Shown: positions 25,801-38,280 of the stretch, in pieces
How the letters are laid out: every line of letters begins with the position of its first letter
Numbering within the stretch: position 1 is the first letter of the stretch
Position numbers and translations under genes: made by a program
The notes under the pieces: model-generated
Database searches by the model: none
Told to the model about the DNA's origin: nothing
Seen by the model: only the letters and a program-made list of their open reading frames with translations
Source: Litsea cubeba
Taxonomy: Eukaryota > Streptophyta > Magnoliopsida > Laurales > Lauraceae
Length of the DNA: 64,000 nt
Assembly: GCA_012931725.1 (NCBI GenBank)
Contig: CM022948.1
Location: 15,962,135 to 16,026,134, forward strand
Reading direction: 5' to 3'

Positions 25801-28800
25801 TAAACATTATTTGAAAAATGATGTTCTTACTCACAGCTCTGTTAGGCCATCCATATTGTTTATCTCTGAGGGAATTTCACCTTTTAGATCCTTTCCAGAC
25901 AAAGTACTGTTTAGAGAATCAGTTGAATTTCATTGTTAGTGGGTTTTCTTTATCAAAATAACATTAAACATCTCAATTCCCCAAACTGACAGTTATTTTC
26001 ATGCTAAGTTAGACATGTTTATTAGTATAAAAAAAACACGGCCAAGATGGTTCAGACACCAATATCTTAAAAAACCAGATCACGAATATTCAAGATAAGG
26101 TTGAAAATTTAATTGGCATAAAACTGATATAGGAGCATACATTTTTGTAATCCTAGATGGCATGCTGGGGCTGCAGTTCACCCATTCCCAGTGAGCCGGG
26201 ATACAAGGATCACCATCTTCATGTGTCCAGTAACTTTGAGTGGTCATGGTGCGGAAAGCCCCCAGAACATTAGCTTCAAATTGAGAAACATGGGTACCCA
26301 TTAGAACATTTAGGTAAAAGATAATATATTTTCATTCCACAGAACTCATGAAATATAAGGGAAACATTTAATCAACTTAGTATCCAATAACCCATCTAAG
26401 AGAAAAAGAATATGCAGCTGAAAACATCACATCAAAATGGTCATTATAGATTAATCAACTTACAATCTCTGTTGTCTGTCTTTGGGATAATCTGAACATA
26501 TTTACTAATCTCTATCGCATTTAAGAGAGGGCCACGAGTAGAGTCCCTAGTCTTCTGTAATATAAAGGACAAGACAAAATCTAGAGACACGTTCATGTAG
26601 CTTGGTTCATAGAGAGTATAACTCCCATTGGCATTCTCCGCAATATTTACCACAATATTATTATATCCTGGGACAGAAGGCTTCTGCATTGTAAATTTCC
26701 TAGTCTCATTCACACTAAGATCTTCGATTTCGGCCAAATACGCATATGCCCGTGCATTCCCAGGGAAACCATAGAGATTTAATCTGTAACTCAGGCTTCC
26801 TTTAGTACCAACAACAGCAGTTTGCATCACGTTCACTGGTGGAAATTCTCGTGCGCCTGTATTTATGTTCTTTGAAGTACTGATTCTTTCTGTGCCAGGA
26901 GCCACACCTACTAAAAAATTCTGCCTTCTTGCTAGATCAGATTCCCATAATCTGTCATAAGGGTCATCTGGGTACCTGTTTCAGTAGAAAGATGTACTTA
27001 AAAATCATTTCTCTTTCCCATGATATACATATGTTAAGGACTGCCTATGATATTGTTTGTTTGAAAATATTATGATCGATGATGGGAAACACTTTAGCCC
27101 TGTGTTTGATTTTTTCTTTCCAAAAAAAGGTGATTTAGTGATCAATTTCTTAATCATTTTGCAAAACAAGTCCTTGAGCTACACAAATTTGAACACCGTT
27201 ACATATTTATCTAAAATGCACATACCGTATGGCATCCTTACTGAGAGCACCAAAGTTGACTCTTGCTGCCACTTTAAGGAAGAACTCATCTTCATAATCA
27301 GTAGCATACATTGAAGCATTTAAAGGTCGCAGCTCGAGAGTAGATATGAAAGGATAACCAGTAGACGCACAACACAGACAAACATCAACAGAAGTAGAGG
27401 GTGCCCTTATGATCATCTCGTCAATATATACTCTCGAAGGATCGGTAATTGTAATGTCGGACCATTTAGTACTGTCCAAATAGAGTTGAAATATTGGATA
27501 CGGATTGCCATCGTCGAAAATTCCATACTGAAATGTTGCTCTAATAAGATATCGCCTCCTTTCAGTAGTACTTAGAGTATAACAGTACTTCTTGCTGTCT
27601 GCAGGAAAGTAACGGTGATGCTTATATTGCTGTCTATTTCCAGTTGAGTTATGGACTTGTGCCACATTGCCATGTTTTATGAAATCTGCATCGGAAACCC
27701 ATGTCAATCCTGTAGCTGAATCGGTGTAGTTACTTGTACCTCCACAATCTATACTCACAAATTCTGCATGTAAAAATTACAGTGTTACTATATATTTCAA
27801 AATTGTGCTAGCTTAGAATTCTACTGTTACATAGACATCTAATAGTTGATCAAGACAACATTAGGCAGATAGTTGCCTACAAAATCTTTCTTTGGGTTGG
27901 TTAGAAGAAGAAAAAGATTAACATGGACAACAGTGGCTCAAGAAAGATATCTACAAACATCATCATCATCATAAAAAAAATTCATCCCCTCTATCTTGGT
28001 ATGGTTTGTGAGTTCGAGTTCTCAATGGAACTCATTTTAGTATGGCAAGATTTAATACCCGAGTGCCTGCATGATGGTAACCCTTCTGCTTTATCTCGAC
28101 TTAGGACCAGCACATGACGACTAGACAGTTATTCTGAAACACTATCATGTGACAGCCCTTCCAATCGGCACCCTCTCAAAACAAAAGACTTAAAAAAACA
28201 TGGATTTAAATAACGAATGTGGTATTCTTCTCCCAGTACAAGTACATTTTGATGAAATTAATCTTCTTCTGAACACTAATCTTCATGAATTTTATTATAA
28301 TATAATGTTCAGGAACTAATCAACTTCTTTTTCCAAATTCTCTAACAACTTGTGGTAACCTTAACATAGTTCTTCAGTACTCAGTACTTCAGTATTGGCT
28401 CCATGGTTCTTATGTTTGAAGGACATCTCTTACTGATTTCTTTCTTTATTTACTTCTTTTTCCCTTTTGGCTAATGAGTATCTCCTACAATGCATCAAAT
28501 TAAGGATATTTCCAAATCATTTGCCCTTGTAGTTAGAGAATTTATGATACCCGGATACTTGTCCAAGTCCAACATATTTGTATCGGACAGATACGACACT
28601 TGTATTGGTACATGATACTCCACCAATACTTTTAGGGAACAAGTTTAATACATCCTACTTGTGAAGCCCATTATTTCATATAGTTCTTTTAATATTTTAA
28701 CTTATCACCATAAACAATGCTAAAAAGGGACGAAAACAATGATAATTTCATTGATTCAAAAGTGATCAAAAGAAAAAGAAAAAATTAGGACACCTGTATC

Positions 28801-30652
28801 CATATCTGTGTCCTAAATTTTTAAAAGTGATGAGTCGTATTCCTGATCCAGTTACATGTGAAATTGGTGCATGAACTGAGTTCTAAGGAGTCAAATAGGC
28901 CTAGAGCAAGTTCTAGTTGCTGTATTAGGGAAGTACATTCAGACTTATAAAGACTTGAGAACACATTCTGTAATAAGATTTATAGTTTTAAACTACATGA
29001 ATCTGAGTCACTAAAATGAATAGATCACAAGCTCCAAGGAACTAACTCATATGATAGCTTGGAATTTTTTTCACACTCTCTTCATATGTAGAACATTCTT
29101 GAATTTAAGACCCCAACATGTGGATAGCACTCCTGCTCTCACCACAGGGCCGAGGGCTAGGTTTAGGAAGTCCTCCTTGGGCCACTAGGCCAAGTCAACT
29201 AAAAATTGAAAAAAAGGCCTAACCAATCTTTAAATTCAAGCTTTAACAGCAAGATGAATGGGCTTGGGCCTAGGTTTTAGCTATTTTCATATTGATACCT
29301 GGGCCAAACCCAGGTGCAGGTCTCGCTAGGCCCAGAACACTTTTGAGCACAAATATATATGAGCTGGACTAAGTCTTAACTAGGCCCAGTTCAAGCCTTG
29401 GCCATTAACATCTCTACCATAATGGATTCAATTGAATGGTCATGATCTTTCCATACAGGAGATATTTGAGATATCTTTGCATCTATCATGAGGCCCACAT
29501 ATCTATGTTGGACCACCAGGAGGGCTGCTCAGACTTAGTTTGTTTGACCCGAGCATATGTTCCATACATCGTGTATATTTTTTTATAGGACTAACCATTC
29601 AAAAGTTCAAAAAGAAAAAATATGTTATTTTGAGAATAAGTAGGATGCCTGTGATCAAAACTGGGCAAACTGAGTCAACTGAATTTTGGAACTTACTGAA
29701 TCAATACACAACCTGACGCTAGTCAATTAAAATTCAAACTGAGTCAACTTGGTTTTGGTACTCACTGAGTTATATGACACTACTCAATCAGGTTTGCATG
29801 TTTCATCATGAATGTTTGGCTGCAAACACTTAAAAATTGTAAACCTTGCAGGGGAGTTTCATTGAAGATCACGGGTGGGGCCCACAGGGGGTGTGATCTA
29901 ATGATCGCAACCGCCTATCTAAGATCACCAATCACCAAAGTTTTCACGGTTTTATGACACTTAAAACAACTGTTAAAACAATTAACAAGGTTGTGATCAT
30001 CAGATCGTGTACGTCCCACGTGGGTCCATTATGAGATCTTCACTTTCCACCTACCCCACTGGTCAACATGCTTCAGGTGGGCCCCACACATCCAAATTAG
30101 CAACTTCAAAGTTGTGGAACCGTTTGCAGCCCAAAATCCCTCCATGTTCCACAATATTTTCTTTGCTGGAGAGTTCATGTAACTCCAAAGAGTTGCTTGG
30201 AAGTCAGTTGAGTCGGCTCAATTTTGATAGTCACATAGTAAAAGGCAGAAGCTAAAAACTAGTTTTTTTTTTTGGCAGGGTGTTGTATGATTCAGTTAAA
30301 TTCAATAAATACCATTTTCCTTGGCCCATCGAGCACTTAAGAATGACAGAATTTATGATCACGGCTAAGTCATGATTAGAACACATAAAGCCGATCCTAA
30401 ATCAGTGAGATACGACTAAAATATTGATCTATGAAGCTAATATAATATAAATCACCAAACTCTACAACCAGAGAGAGAGAGATATATTCAGCATGGATTC
30501 AGCATGTAACACCACCAATATCTCAACTGATATAGTATTACAAGTTTGAGAAGAAGTTATCATCAGTTGAAAGAACACATACCTCTAACTTGGCAAACAA
30601 CACACGGAAACAACTGTAGAAATAAAACTAGCAAACAAGAGAAGAGACCCAT
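19825..30652 (-). CDS. Malectin-like/LRR receptor-like serine/threonine kinase, 15 exons, 930 aa (At1g67720-like)
   Basis: This is probably a plasma-membrane receptor kinase of LRR subfamily I; the ligand is unknown. Exons, 5' to 3' on the minus strand: 30652-30583, 27763-27226, 26975-26464, 26273-26141, 25906-25835, 25740-25672, 25575-25504, 25337-25269, 23619-23450, 23356-23097, 22145-22019, 21924-21859, 21499-21313, 21225-21093 and 20139-19825. All are GT-AG and the phases close to exactly 931 codons. Exon 1 encodes the signal peptide (MGLFSCLLVLFLQLFPCVVC). Exons 2-3 encode a malectin-like domain with many N-glycosylation sites. Exons 4-8 encode the WxWVxC motif and LRRs in 69-72 bp units. 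Exon 9 encodes the membrane span (about 531-553). Exons 10-15 encode the kinase: P-loop GKGSFGNV near 618, VAVK Lys near 639, HRD near 736, DFG near 754, GTVGYLDPEY, then an S-rich tail. It is an RD kinase with catalytic residues intact. The start of exon 12 is the least certain splice. Confidence 0.93.
20981..21020 (-). repeat. Partial duplicate of the receptor kinase exon 14 3' end, within intron 14
   Basis: About 40 bp (ttaaaatggggcatacccaa, then tgaacaatgttccagtcaa) repeats the exon 14 end and donor region found at about 21076-21115. The copy retains the TTGG|GTATGC donor context but is followed by diverged sequence, so a decoy 5' splice site sits 95 bp downstream of the real one. Confidence 0.75.
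24560..25000 (+). mobile_element. L1-type LINE remnant (RNase H-like domain) in receptor kinase intron 8
   Basis: On the plus strand, antisense to the host gene, frameshifted reading recovers blocks of the RVT_3/RNase H-like domain found at the 3' end of many plant L1 elements. VLSVFSSSVGVRVHINV (about 24690-24740) is followed by EILAIREALRIL (about 24741-24776) and SPIVESVSSNAISW (about 24800-24840). Stops interrupt the frame and the 5' end is not defined. It probably inserted in the intron without disturbing exons. Confidence 0.6.
27764..30582. other. Long first intron (2.8 kb) of the receptor kinase gene
   Basis: The intron separates the signal-peptide exon from the malectin-like domain. 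It is AT-rich, with GGGCCCAC-type and 'ggcccaggttt' patches at about 29130-29420 and 29870-30090 of the kind common in plant repeats. A short reading frame at 30007-30255 has no recognisable motif. No transposon with clear ends was found in it. Confidence 0.6.
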
Positions 30653-30762
30653 CAGAATCAATGAAGAAAAATCACACTTCTAGCACTTTGTTGTGTTCAT
30701 CATCTTATTAGCATAAACAGACTTCATCACTTACAAAAGGTTATACTTCTCATCTCTCTCTA

Positions 30763-30771
30763 CTTTATATA
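30763..30771 (-). promoter_or_regulatory. Receptor kinase TATA box
   Basis: TATATAAAG on the minus strand, 111 bp upstream of the ATG at 30652. A purine-rich GAGAGAG leader follows. Position and context fit a core promoter. Confidence 0.5.
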
Positions 30772-31159
30772 TTAATATTACTTTATCATGAACCATTACG
30801 TGTGAGCAATGTGCAATCACAGGTCTCTTTTGATCTTGGAATCTGCTTTATTAACAAAAGTAGATCAAGAGACATTTTCTAGAATCTAGAGCCACCTTTT
30901 TTTGAATTTTCTAAAAAGAAATATGCCCCAACCAGCCAATTTCACCATCTCATCTCGTGATTATATCGTTTGGGGCAGATGTCAGGATATTTTCAATTTT
31001 TTTTTTGTATTTCTTGAGATATTCTCAGAAATATGTCAGTGAAAATAAAATTAGTTCTAAATTCTAAAAATTGAGAAAGGATAGTTCTATATAGACATGC
31101 AAACATGTAGGTGACAAACAATTTGAGAAGAAAAATGAGATTTACATCAATTATATATA

Positions 31160-31258
31160 ACATCATCTCTTCTATATCTCAAGATAGATAGGTACGGAGA
31201 AAAAGAATTGATGAAGCCGACCCCAACATAGTTGAGACAAGGCTTTGATGATGATGAA
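31160..31258 (+). mobile_element. 3'-end fragment of an RTE-type LINE
   Basis: The phrase aagccgaccccaacatagtt, then gagacaaggctttgatgatgatga, is the typical RTE 3' end: codons for the last residues (ADPN..ETRL) followed by a TGA/GATG repeat tail. It is a 5'-truncated copy of about 100 bp in the receptor kinase promoter region. Confidence 0.65.
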
Positions 31259-31259
31259 T

Positions 31260-33026
31260 GTCATCTCTTCTATATAAAATTATATAGATAAACTTAATAT
31301 TTTAAATGGCTCTTGGTTTGAAATTTACATTGGGTATACTTGTTTTTGGAGATGGTACTTTATCTATCATGCATCCTTGGAATTACTGTTCAGAAATAAT
31401 AATGGTTGTAAAAATTTAAATTAAATGTGAAATTCAGTTTTTTACTATATTATTAAACGTGCCATGATCATGTTACAAATATTGTTCTTGGAAAATTATT
31501 GGTGTATACTAACATTTTTCCTGTATACCATAGGGAAAATGTTGCAAAAAAATAAATATAAATTATCATAGAAAAATAATGAATTTTACTTCTGACTGTT
31601 CTTACCATCTTATTCTGATAAGTTTGCAAATTTCTCATGACGTTTCTAGTTTTTCTCGACATTTTGGGAATACATAACATTGTTGAGAAAGTAGCATTTC
31701 TTAATAATATCACAATCACATCATAATATTTGAGAACATATCTTATACTTAGCAATAACCTAGAGGCCAAACTTCCAAAAAAGATGCTTGCCCATATGTA
31801 GGCAAGTTACCTCCAATTCCATCCCAACCCAATTCCTCTGCCTTTTTTGTTTTCATATAGGGAGCTGGCCCGCCCATGATTGATTCAATCCCTTTGCACA
31901 CGATCTAGGACTAACCTAGTTTAACACCGACCTAGCTAGAGATTATTCGTCGTGGAATTCAACACGGAAAAATTTGCACGGCATATAGCAATTAAATTTT
32001 GAAGACATAAATTGAAGTATATATAACATCATTTGATCAAGCTGATATTGCACCCACCTTGAATAATGTCCAATTTATCGATCTCTTATCCTAAATACGT
32101 AATGCATCCAGGAGAGAAAGTAAATATAAATCTTGATTCCTTTTGTAACAGAAGCATAATTGCAAAGTAGGTCCTGTTTAACAGCCAGTGCAGTACAACT
32201 ATTGTATAATGAGACATGCATAATCCAATTCTTCAATCAAAAGTCACCCATTTCAGTCCTGTCCAATTTCAAATACCAACTCAAAGAAGTCTATTGACTG
32301 GACAGAACTGATCATCCGTACATGTGGGACCATTTAATATTACGAGGGTGATCAATTTGATTAAATTCAATCTGAACCATTGATTTTGGAGGTCATTTTC
32401 ACAAGATTAAGATCATCTGATAAGTGTGATTTGAAAAAATCAAATGTCAATCTGGTGAGACGGGTGGTCCTGATTGACAGATACAGTGCCTTATATGTGT
32501 TAAAATGGAGCTGGCTGCACTAGAAGTTACTGTGCATATTCCCATGGATCTTCTCCCCATTTGTTTATTTTGGACCCAAGTGGGTTCTTCACATGCATCA
32601 GAACTGTGACAGTGGTGGGAATGTGCTGGTGTTTGAAACTCTAGCCATGTTCAAAAGCTAAAGAGTATCTGTCCAAGGCAAAAGAGGAACATAAATAGAC
32701 ATAACAAAAGGAATGGTCTGTACATTACAAGAACATGGTCCAATAGTCCAATGCCTCACTTATAGTGTGCAGCCCACTTACAAATTGGATCACTGGGCTC
32801 CCTCTGCTTTATCTTCTTGAGGTAATGGTAACAGTCTATCAAAATCCTAAAAAATGGATGGGTTGCTAAGACTCAGAAGAAAATCAGGTAAAGAAGCTGA
32901 TTTTGGGCCAATTTGATATCTGAGACAGAATTTATGCCCAAAACTTTTTATTTTATTTTATTTTTAGCAACCCGAAATATCAGATATTGAAGATGAATTT
33001 CAGGCCAATTTGTTATCTATGCTTTG
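31260..33026. other. AT-rich intergenic sequence
   Basis: No gene is recognised. A 100-codon frame at 31770-31468 (minus) is AT-rich and featureless. Short copies of the gtgggacc / taaccgtcc type appear at about 32330-32470 and resemble the tandem repeats at 37.1-37.7 kb. Confidence 0.45.
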
Positions 33027-33652
33027 TGTGAGAACTTGGTCCGGGTGGCACCATGAGGCGTGGCGTGTCAATCACGAGCTTCCAATGGTGAGTCTCCGCT
33101 AATTTCATATTGGAAATATTCAAGTCCTGACCTTGAGCTTATAAGTCAAAACCCCTGTTAACTCAACATGACATGTTTTAAAGCTGTGCGGCCCCGGATC
33201 ACATAAAAACTCTGGAGTTAAGTGTGCTCAGGTGAGCAGTACCAAGATGGGCGATCGCCCAAAAAGTCTTAATGCACTCACGTGGCCAAAGCGGACAATA
33301 TCATGTTGAGTTAGGCGGAGTTGTGACAATTGGTATCCGAGTCGAGGAAGGCTCGATTTTCGGTGGGGGAAAGTGTGAGAACTTGGTCCGGCACCCTTAA
33401 CCATGGGCGTAGCGTGTCAATCACATGCTTCCAGCGGTGAGTCTTCGCTAGTCCTGCATTGGAAATATCTTAGTCCTGACTCTGCACTCATGAGTCAAGC
33501 CCCGTGTTAATTTAAAATGGCTCGTTTTAAAGCTGTGCAACCCCGGATCTCATAAGAACTCTGGAGTTAAGCGTGCTCGGACTGGAAAGTCCCCGCGCGC
33601 GCACGTGGGCCAAAGTAGAAAATAAAATCCTAAGTTGGGCGGGGCCGTGACA
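33027..33652 (+). mobile_element. Cassandra-type TRIM retrotransposon (626 bp), two LTRs with 5S rRNA-like sequence
   Basis: LTR1 (33027-33328, 302 bp) and LTR2 (33374-33652, 279 bp) both begin TGTGAGAACTTGGTCCG and end GTGACA. Between them lie a primer-binding site (tggtatccgag, 33331-33341, one base off the initiator-Met site) and a purine-rich tract (ggtgggggaaag) just before LTR2. Each LTR contains a 5S rRNA-derived block with the CCCCGGATC..CATA..AACTC..GGAGTTAAG signature: about 33184-33275 in LTR1, shorter and deleted downstream in LTR2. No protein is encoded, so it is a non-autonomous element. The flanking pentamers (ctttg / tttcg) match poorly, so the target duplication has decayed. 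The family is well known in plants. Confidence 0.92.
33184..33275 (+). repeat. 5S rRNA-like segment in Cassandra LTR1 (not a functional 5S gene)
   Basis: It resembles plant 5S rRNA from CCGGATC..CATA through GTTAAG.GTGCTC to GATGGGCGA, covering the internal promoter region with several substitutions. Its placement inside an LTR identifies it as the diagnostic Cassandra insertion, not a ribosomal gene. Confidence 0.85.
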
Positions 33653-33968
33653 TTTCGATTTAGTTCCACAGTTAGGTCCGGTCGAGTGGGGTTCATGTGC
33701 CATAACCAGTTATCATTTCTTATTCTGTTCTTTTTTTCCTACATTGTACTCATATAAAATATTTTCCACGGTTAAATAACGAAGCGACCATTGTAGAGTG
33801 GCCGTTATTTTGAATCATGTCTCACTTGCCTAACAATTTGAAGGTTCTGATCATGGAAGATCTGCTATAGGCTCTGATTAAAAGCCTATTTGCAAATTGG
33901 ATTAGTAGCGACGAGTTATGAAATTTTGCCATTTCCTTTTCGTCAAGAGAAGATGCTGATTGAAGTAA

Positions 33969-34276
33969 AAATGAGCTTCCACAATGACTTCAACCCCCTC
34001 CAATATCATTTGAGTATGAAAATAAATGATGTACCCAACTAAACAACTTTGTTTAGAATCATTAATCGAAAGGGTAGGTCTATATATAATGCAATGCCGC
34101 TGCATCATAAACAAAGTTGTATTGCATTAGCATTGCATCATAAACAAAGTTGTATTGCATTATAGACCTACCCTTTCGATTAATGATTCTAAACAAAGTT
34201 GATTAGTTGGGTACATCATTTATTTTCATATTCAAATGATATTGGAGGGGGTTGAAGTCATTGTGGAAGCTCATCT
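33969..34276. repeat. Long near-perfect inverted repeat (hairpin), arms of about 120 bp
   Basis: The left arm (about 33970-34090) and right arm (about 34157-34275) are complementary with only a few mismatches. The stem runs from atgagcttccacaatgactt to the acctaccctttcgattaatg region. The loop carries a direct repeat of gcatcataaacaaagttgta at about 34102 and 34135. It could be a foldback MITE or a source of double-stranded RNA. Fragments of the same sequences recur at 34544-34635. Confidence 0.85.
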
Positions 34277-34650
34277 TTTCAAACTCCGAGTCGGTCATTC
34301 CCTAAGGCCTTTTGTAATGATCAACCTATATATTAATATTGAAATATGTAAGATAGTCACCATTAGATTAGATTCAATCTAAAATACGTGATAAACTTGT
34401 CTTTCTTTTCTCTTGTTGGGATAAAAATGGATGGAGTCACTGACATGCTGACATGCGATCAATCTAACGGTTCGCCCATTAAAAGTTTCTTCGAAAACTA
34501 AGATAGAATGAATATTATGGGTCCTATGGCTAATGACAGGCTTGGAGTTTGAAAAGATGGGCCCACCATGCATTGAAGATGTGTGTTGCACCATACTATA
34601 ATGAAGTGGCACTGCATTGTAGCCCTGCCCTAATCGAAATAGTCAAATAA

Positions 34651-35130
34651 TTTTTTTGGTAAAATAAAAGCTTATTACACAAACCACAAAAGACTAAGCA
34701 AGATTAATTATTATAGACAGCCAATCAGGAAAGACATCCCACCACTCAACTTCATCCAAACAATTAAGACCTACTGCTTTAGCCAGATAACGAGCAGTCC
34801 CATTCATTTCTTTGGGAGCATGCCTAAAACTCAATCCTATCAACTATATTAGCACTATCAGAAACATCCACAATTACTAACTCAATGATCCACTCCTCTT
34901 ATCCATTAATTAATACCTTTCACCACTTCAAGAGCATCCGAACAAATACTGATTTTTCAAAATCCTCTTTGGCCTGTATTTTTTTAGGTCTTTTGCCTTT
35001 GTCACTGCAAAGAGAATTGCTCTCGTTTCATTTTCTTTGGAAAAGACGACCCTTGATCCCTGCACCTAGAAGAGATCCATTACAAATGCACATAGCCAAA
35101 ATGGTCGAGCCATTAGAAGCATCTGCACCC
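34651..35130 (-). mobile_element. 3' end of an L1-type LINE (RNase H-like domain and poly-A)
   Basis: On the minus strand, broken frames resemble the RVT_3 domain: CSDALEVVKGIN near 34945-34910, then NGTARYLAKAVGL near 34815-34777 and a stop at 34696-34694. An aataagcttttattttacc tail and a short poly-A (34657-34651) follow, as in plant L1 elements. In-frame stops show it is dead. The 5' limit is uncertain. Confidence 0.6.
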
Positions 35131-36644
35131 GAATTGTACCTATTGACATCCTACAAATTCCTGACTTAATTTAGCTTCATATGTTTTAATCTTTTCAGTT
35201 TAAAGGCCTCACAAAGCCAAAGTTGTGCACTTGTGGCCACTTTTCCTTTGTGGGTTCCTTTTATTTTCTTTCACCTTTTCAATTGCTCCCTGCGGATTAG
35301 ATGTTAACTTCCATTATCTGGCAACTATTCAACAGAAGATGCTCTTGATTTTGTCCACACAAGATAGAAACCATTGGACTGCCAGCACAACAAGCCTTCT
35401 TGATTAATTAACCATGGAAAAAATGACTCAGGCCCAATCTGAACCCATGGAACAAAAGGCTCAAGCCCATCCTGAACCCAGTTTGCATAACCCAACCAGA
35501 AACCCGACCTTGAGTTTGAGTTGGGCTTGGGCTTGAATTTATAAACACAAAATTGAATTGGATTGGGTAAATTGGGTTTGAAGTTGAGGTTGGAAAAAAT
35601 TGGGATTGACCCTTCCAGAATTCAGGCTGGATTTGGGTCGTTCTTTTTAGAATTTGAGTTGTCTCACAGATCCTAAGTCTTCTCTTGTTTTACCAACAAA
35701 AAAAAAAAAAAAGTCTTCACTTGTTTTCTGGGTTTGGATATTTGTATTGGCCCCCTCATGTGCACTCTCAAGGTGCAACCAGTCGTTGGATGGGACGCGT
35801 CATCTCATCAGTCAACAGTCATCATATTGTCAGAATTATTGGGCTTAAGTGTGGCCCAATGACCACATGCCCATATGGGTCCCCCACTTTAGAAGGCCAA
35901 CTCACATAACCATTCTTATATTGGTAGGTCTCTTTAATAGAGATGTCTTTGGTGTTTATGAAAATTTACTAAGCCTAATATAGTTTCCCATGCTGAGAGG
36001 AATCTAAACCCTACTGCCTTTATTGTGTGTAGAGAGGAGTTTTTGCACATGACTGACATGAGACTTTCCCATTTGTATGTGCTGGAATATTTTGTGTAAC
36101 TGTGGCTCACATGACCACACATTAGGTATCCCAAGAGGTGTGAGTGTGTGAGTGTGTGACCTTTCACCTTTTGCCTTTAATCATTCATCTTAACAAGTTT
36201 TTAAAATATATAGATTCTTTCAAAAAACTAAATGAATGGATTCATGGATTTTAGTTGCATAATCAATTGAACTTGATAAAAAAATCCCAGTGAATCCTGT
36301 TGGCTCTTTGACCAGTGTAGATCCAAAATTTTGAAACAAAGCAGAACCGATAATAATAACATCAAGCTTCATCAGTGGCAAACCAGGAAATTTGCCTTGG
36401 GGTCACTGAAAAAAAAAAAAAAAAGACTTGATCTTATTGGGTTATCTAGACTGGTGTAGATCCAAGGTATGAAACAATATTGCAGCGCTGAGGATATCAC
36501 CATCCACTTTTTCAATGGAAGGAGAAGGAAATTTTGCACCTGAAATCCTATTATTACCAACAGTATTTTGATGAAATAGGGTACATTTTGAGTTGACTTT
36601 TAAGCCTCATGGAAGAAAGAAAGAAAAAGAGAGGAAAGAGTGGG

Positions 36645-36678
<34 letters not shown>

Positions 36679-37087
36679 GATGTCGGCATCCCTTTTGGAG
36701 AATGTAAGCATCATAGTGTTATAATAGAATTTTCAGCATAGTGTAGGATTTTCTAGTTTAGGAATTTATTTTAATTGGCTGTAATCATTGTAATTAATAT
36801 TTCAAAAGTCCGATTTGATGTATAAGTAGAGTCAGATTAGGAAATTTTTTTTTTAGATTCTCCACTAGGACAAGTGCAAGTTAGTCTCTTCAAGCTCCCT
36901 TGTGTATCGACCTCATTCTCATCGGATTTACTAGCAAAACCCCGTGGATAACCACGAAAGCACCAAATGCACAGACTGATATGAATTATTTTTAATATAT
37001 TTATTAATTAGTAAACTTGTGAGACCTTTTTTTTGTTGCTAATTTGATCTTTATGTTTTTTTCCAAATGTTTTATTCTTTAGGTGAG
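35131..37087. other. Intergenic sequence with low-complexity patches
   Basis: No gene is seen. There are poly-A runs at 35698-35712 and 36409-36423, a (GA)n microsatellite at about 36648-36675, and a region rich in 'ggcccaa / gggttgggc' phrases at 35420-35650 of uncertain repeat origin. Confidence 0.45.
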
Positions 37088-37670
37088 GCATGAATTGATT
37101 AAGAAAGATCAAATGATCATAGACCTAACAAATTGACCTAATATATTTAAGTGGGACCAAGATGAATGGGGTCCATCATCTCTATTCTAACCGTTCATAA
37201 AATCATATGATGCGGGCTGGGACCCATTAATTGATTGATAAAGATCAAATGATCAAATGATCATAGACCTCTCAAATTGACCAAACCTAACATATTTAAG
37301 TGGGACCCCCAAGATGAATGGGGTCCACCATCTATATTCTAACCGTCCATAAAACCATATTATGCGGGATGGGACCCATGAATTGATTAAGAAAGATCAA
37401 ATGATCAAATGATCGTAGACCTAACAAATTGACCTAATGTATTTAAGTGGGACCCAGATGAATGGGGTCCACCATCTTTATTCTAACCGTCCATAAAATT
37501 AAATGATGCGGGCCGGGACCCATTAATTGATTGATAAAGATCAAATGATCATAAACCTCTCAAATTGACCAAACCTAACCTATTTAAGTGTGACCACCAA
37601 GATGAATATGGTCCACCATCTTTATTCTAACCGTCGGGCCGGGACCCATGAATTGATTGATATAAATTTA
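37088..37670 (+). repeat. Tandem repeat with alternating A/B units (about 125-151 bp each)
   Basis: The phrase (g/t)aattgattgataaagatcaa recurs at about 37092, 37228, 37379, 37526 and 37651. Units alternate between a 'gaattgattaagaaag..acctaacaaattgacc' type and a 'taattgattgataaag..cctctcaaattgaccaaacc' type. The array is therefore dimeric, with a higher-order period of about 290 bp. Each unit ends in gggtccaccat..ttctaaccgt. Confidence 0.85.
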
Positions 37671-38280
37671 GCACATCTGGTGTGTTGGCTTATTTAGGGA
37701 TCTCATGGAGAGATTTTAGGCTTTTGAGTGGAAGATGATTCTTCTGGCATTGCAAAAAACTCGAGGTTGCGCCAGGTGTCTTTATGTGAGGTAGAGTACA
37801 TCCCTTTAGTAATATAGATTACTACATCACAACCCTACACTTGGGTTATGAACAAGTTTTTGGAACATAGCCCACGGTTGGTGTTCCACTCCGGTGCCAG
37901 CAAAGCACTCAGAATTGATGTTTCACCAATTCTCTGTCTCCCTTTTTTTTTTTTGTTGTTGTTGCTGTTGTTGTTGTCGTCGTCCATTTTGTCTTTATAG
38001 TAAAGGTTACGTGTTTCTCTTGTTGGGGAGAATAAGTAGAAATTGCGAAGCTGACACAAGAGAAAATAAGAAATGTAATAAAAGAAAGGGGCATTTGGCG
38101 ACAGGTCTTGAACATTTCATTTTCTAACCTTTGCTCTACCATTTTTTTTCATTAGGTTGTAGGTCATTTTTTCAAATTTGAAGACCTAAAATGTTCAAGT
38201 TACCCTTCCTTTAAATCATATCCCATGATTAGTAAGATATGTCATTAATAATGGTCAATTATCATTTAATTGGCCACGAT
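37671..38280. other. Intergenic sequence
   Basis: No gene is recognised. It contains a poly-T run and a (TTG)n/(GTC)n patch at about 37942-37985, which creates spurious reading frames on both strands. Confidence 0.45.

Noticed and set aside
33184..33275. A 5S rRNA gene
   Set aside because: The sequence is diverged, incomplete and lies inside a Cassandra LTR, where a 5S-like block is expected.
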